Positions 43,773 to 44,203 of a stretch of 44,203 nt of DNA are shown here, piece after piece. Origin of the DNA: Deltaproteobacteria bacterium. Lineage in GTDB: Bacteria; Desulfobacterota; Desulfarculia; Adiutricales; Adiutricaceae. The notes beneath the pieces are model-generated. The model was not told the DNA's origin. It did not search any database and saw only the letters and a list, made by a program, of their open reading frames with translations. The stretch covers positions 1-44,203 of the forward strand of contig JAISRZ010000082.1 in assembly GCA_031273455.1 (NCBI GenBank), read 5' to 3'. The stretch's first letter is position 1; each line of letters starts with the position of its first letter. The translations under genes and the position numbers were made by a program.

Positions 43773-44203
43773 AATGTCTGATTAGATCCGTTTTTTCGTT
43801 TGAAGTTGTGGAGGAGGTTAGTGGCCTTGAGGTTAGCCCCTAATGGACGTCCAAGGGTTGTCCCTTAAGCTGGTCCCCAAAGGCGGCTCCTAAGAGTGGT
43901 CCCTAGGGGTCGCCCCTAAGGCTCGTCCCTATGGTCAATCCAAAGGCCCGTCTAAGACGCGGCCAACATAATGGCACATCCAGTCGGTATTCTCAAGTCA
44001 AGAGATTGGCCAGATTGGCCAGTCACCCCATTTAGCGGCGAAAACCTGGGTTCGTGATAAGGCTTTTCTCTAATTTAGATAATCATGGCCAATCCTTAGG
44101 TCCAGTCTGTCTAGCCACGGCTTATAAGTCGTTAAGTCAGTTTTCCCTCAATGACATTAAATTTCGCCAAAATAACATTCCGTCTGGCGATGACTAGGGC
44201 GGT
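43773..44203. other. Intergenic region at the window end
   Basis: Holds the 13-bp array at 43836 and a short duplicated GATTGGCCA. No gene was identified before the edge. Confidence 0.4.
43836..43956. repeat. 13-bp degenerate tandem array, about 9 copies
   Basis: Units such as GTCCCCAAAGGCG, GTCCCTAGGGGTC, GCCCCTAAGGCTC and GTCCCTATGGTCA in near-strict 13-bp phase. Confidence 0.75.

Noticed and set aside
29184..43956. Tandem arrays considered as CRISPR
   Set aside because: Units are directly adjacent and degenerate with no unique spacers, and no cas gene is present.
1..44203. Search by eye for tRNA T-loop motifs and rRNA
   Set aside because: No GTTCRAATC-type element with a plausible cloverleaf was found on either strand; no rRNA-like sequence.

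Overview
This window looks like chromosomal DNA of a flagellated, chemotactic, Gram-negative bacterium. The support is a flagellin under a sigma-28-type promoter, a CheY-CheA pair, a TonB-like energy transducer and a periplasmic metal-complex-binding protein. Housekeeping genes share one style: Leu TTA mixed with Ala GCC, Thr ACC and Gly GGG, and several TTG starts. Gene content (M3B oligopeptidase, AroK-AroB fusion, AAA ATPase/PD-(D/E)XK proteins, three-PAS hybrid kinase) would suit a deltaproteobacterial (Desulfobacterota-like) lineage, but this placement is only an inference. Many wide, gene-poor gaps and several broken genes suggest a genome undergoing decay.

Layout. 1-5.4 kb (minus strand): the 5' part of a hybrid histidine kinase, an M3B oligoendopeptidase and a small secreted protein. 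5.8-9.8 kb: an accessory patch with an AT-rich ATPase whose partner gene is broken, a putative restriction-type nuclease, and debris. 9.9-12.5 kb: cheY-cheA. 12.7-15.8 kb: an AT-rich accessory island with two generations of MNT-nucleotidyltransferase/HEPN pairs lying between two near-identical 23-nt direct repeats, then remnants of AAA ATPase/nuclease genes. 16.1-20.9 kb: a tightly packed aroA-aroE-aroKB-aroC operon. 21.0-22.7 kb: an intact AAA ATPase/PD-(D/E)XK protein. 23.1-28.6 kb: a complete transcription unit for a giant 1675-residue flagellin. 30-37 kb: a substrate-binding protein, an AT-rich membrane protein, an ISAzo13-type transposase derivative with altered catalytic residues, and a glucan phosphorylase. 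38.5-43.8 kb: tonB-like/HD hydrolase and aroQ-uvrA operons.

How the genes work together. The four-gene aro cluster plus aroQ supplies dehydroquinate synthase, dehydroquinate dehydratase, shikimate dehydrogenase, shikimate kinase, EPSP synthase and chorismate synthase, which is every shikimate-pathway step after DAHP. Flagellin and cheY-cheA serve motility. The TonB-like protein and the substrate-binding protein fit outer-membrane uptake of a chelate.

Most unusual points: (1) the giant flagellin, whose central insertion carries two copies of a roughly 370-residue block about 526 residues apart, each holding two TGVY-type modules; (2) the transposase derivative, still an open frame although two of three DDE positions appear changed; (3) the stacked MNT/HEPN pairs between direct repeats; (4) the ATPase lacking the Walker B glutamate next to a broken partner; and (5) a series of intergenic degenerate tandem arrays in the right third (29-44 kb), each with its own period (10, 11/44, 13, 16, 17, 33 bp), often sharing a CTAG core. 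I saw no rRNA, tRNA or CRISPR array.
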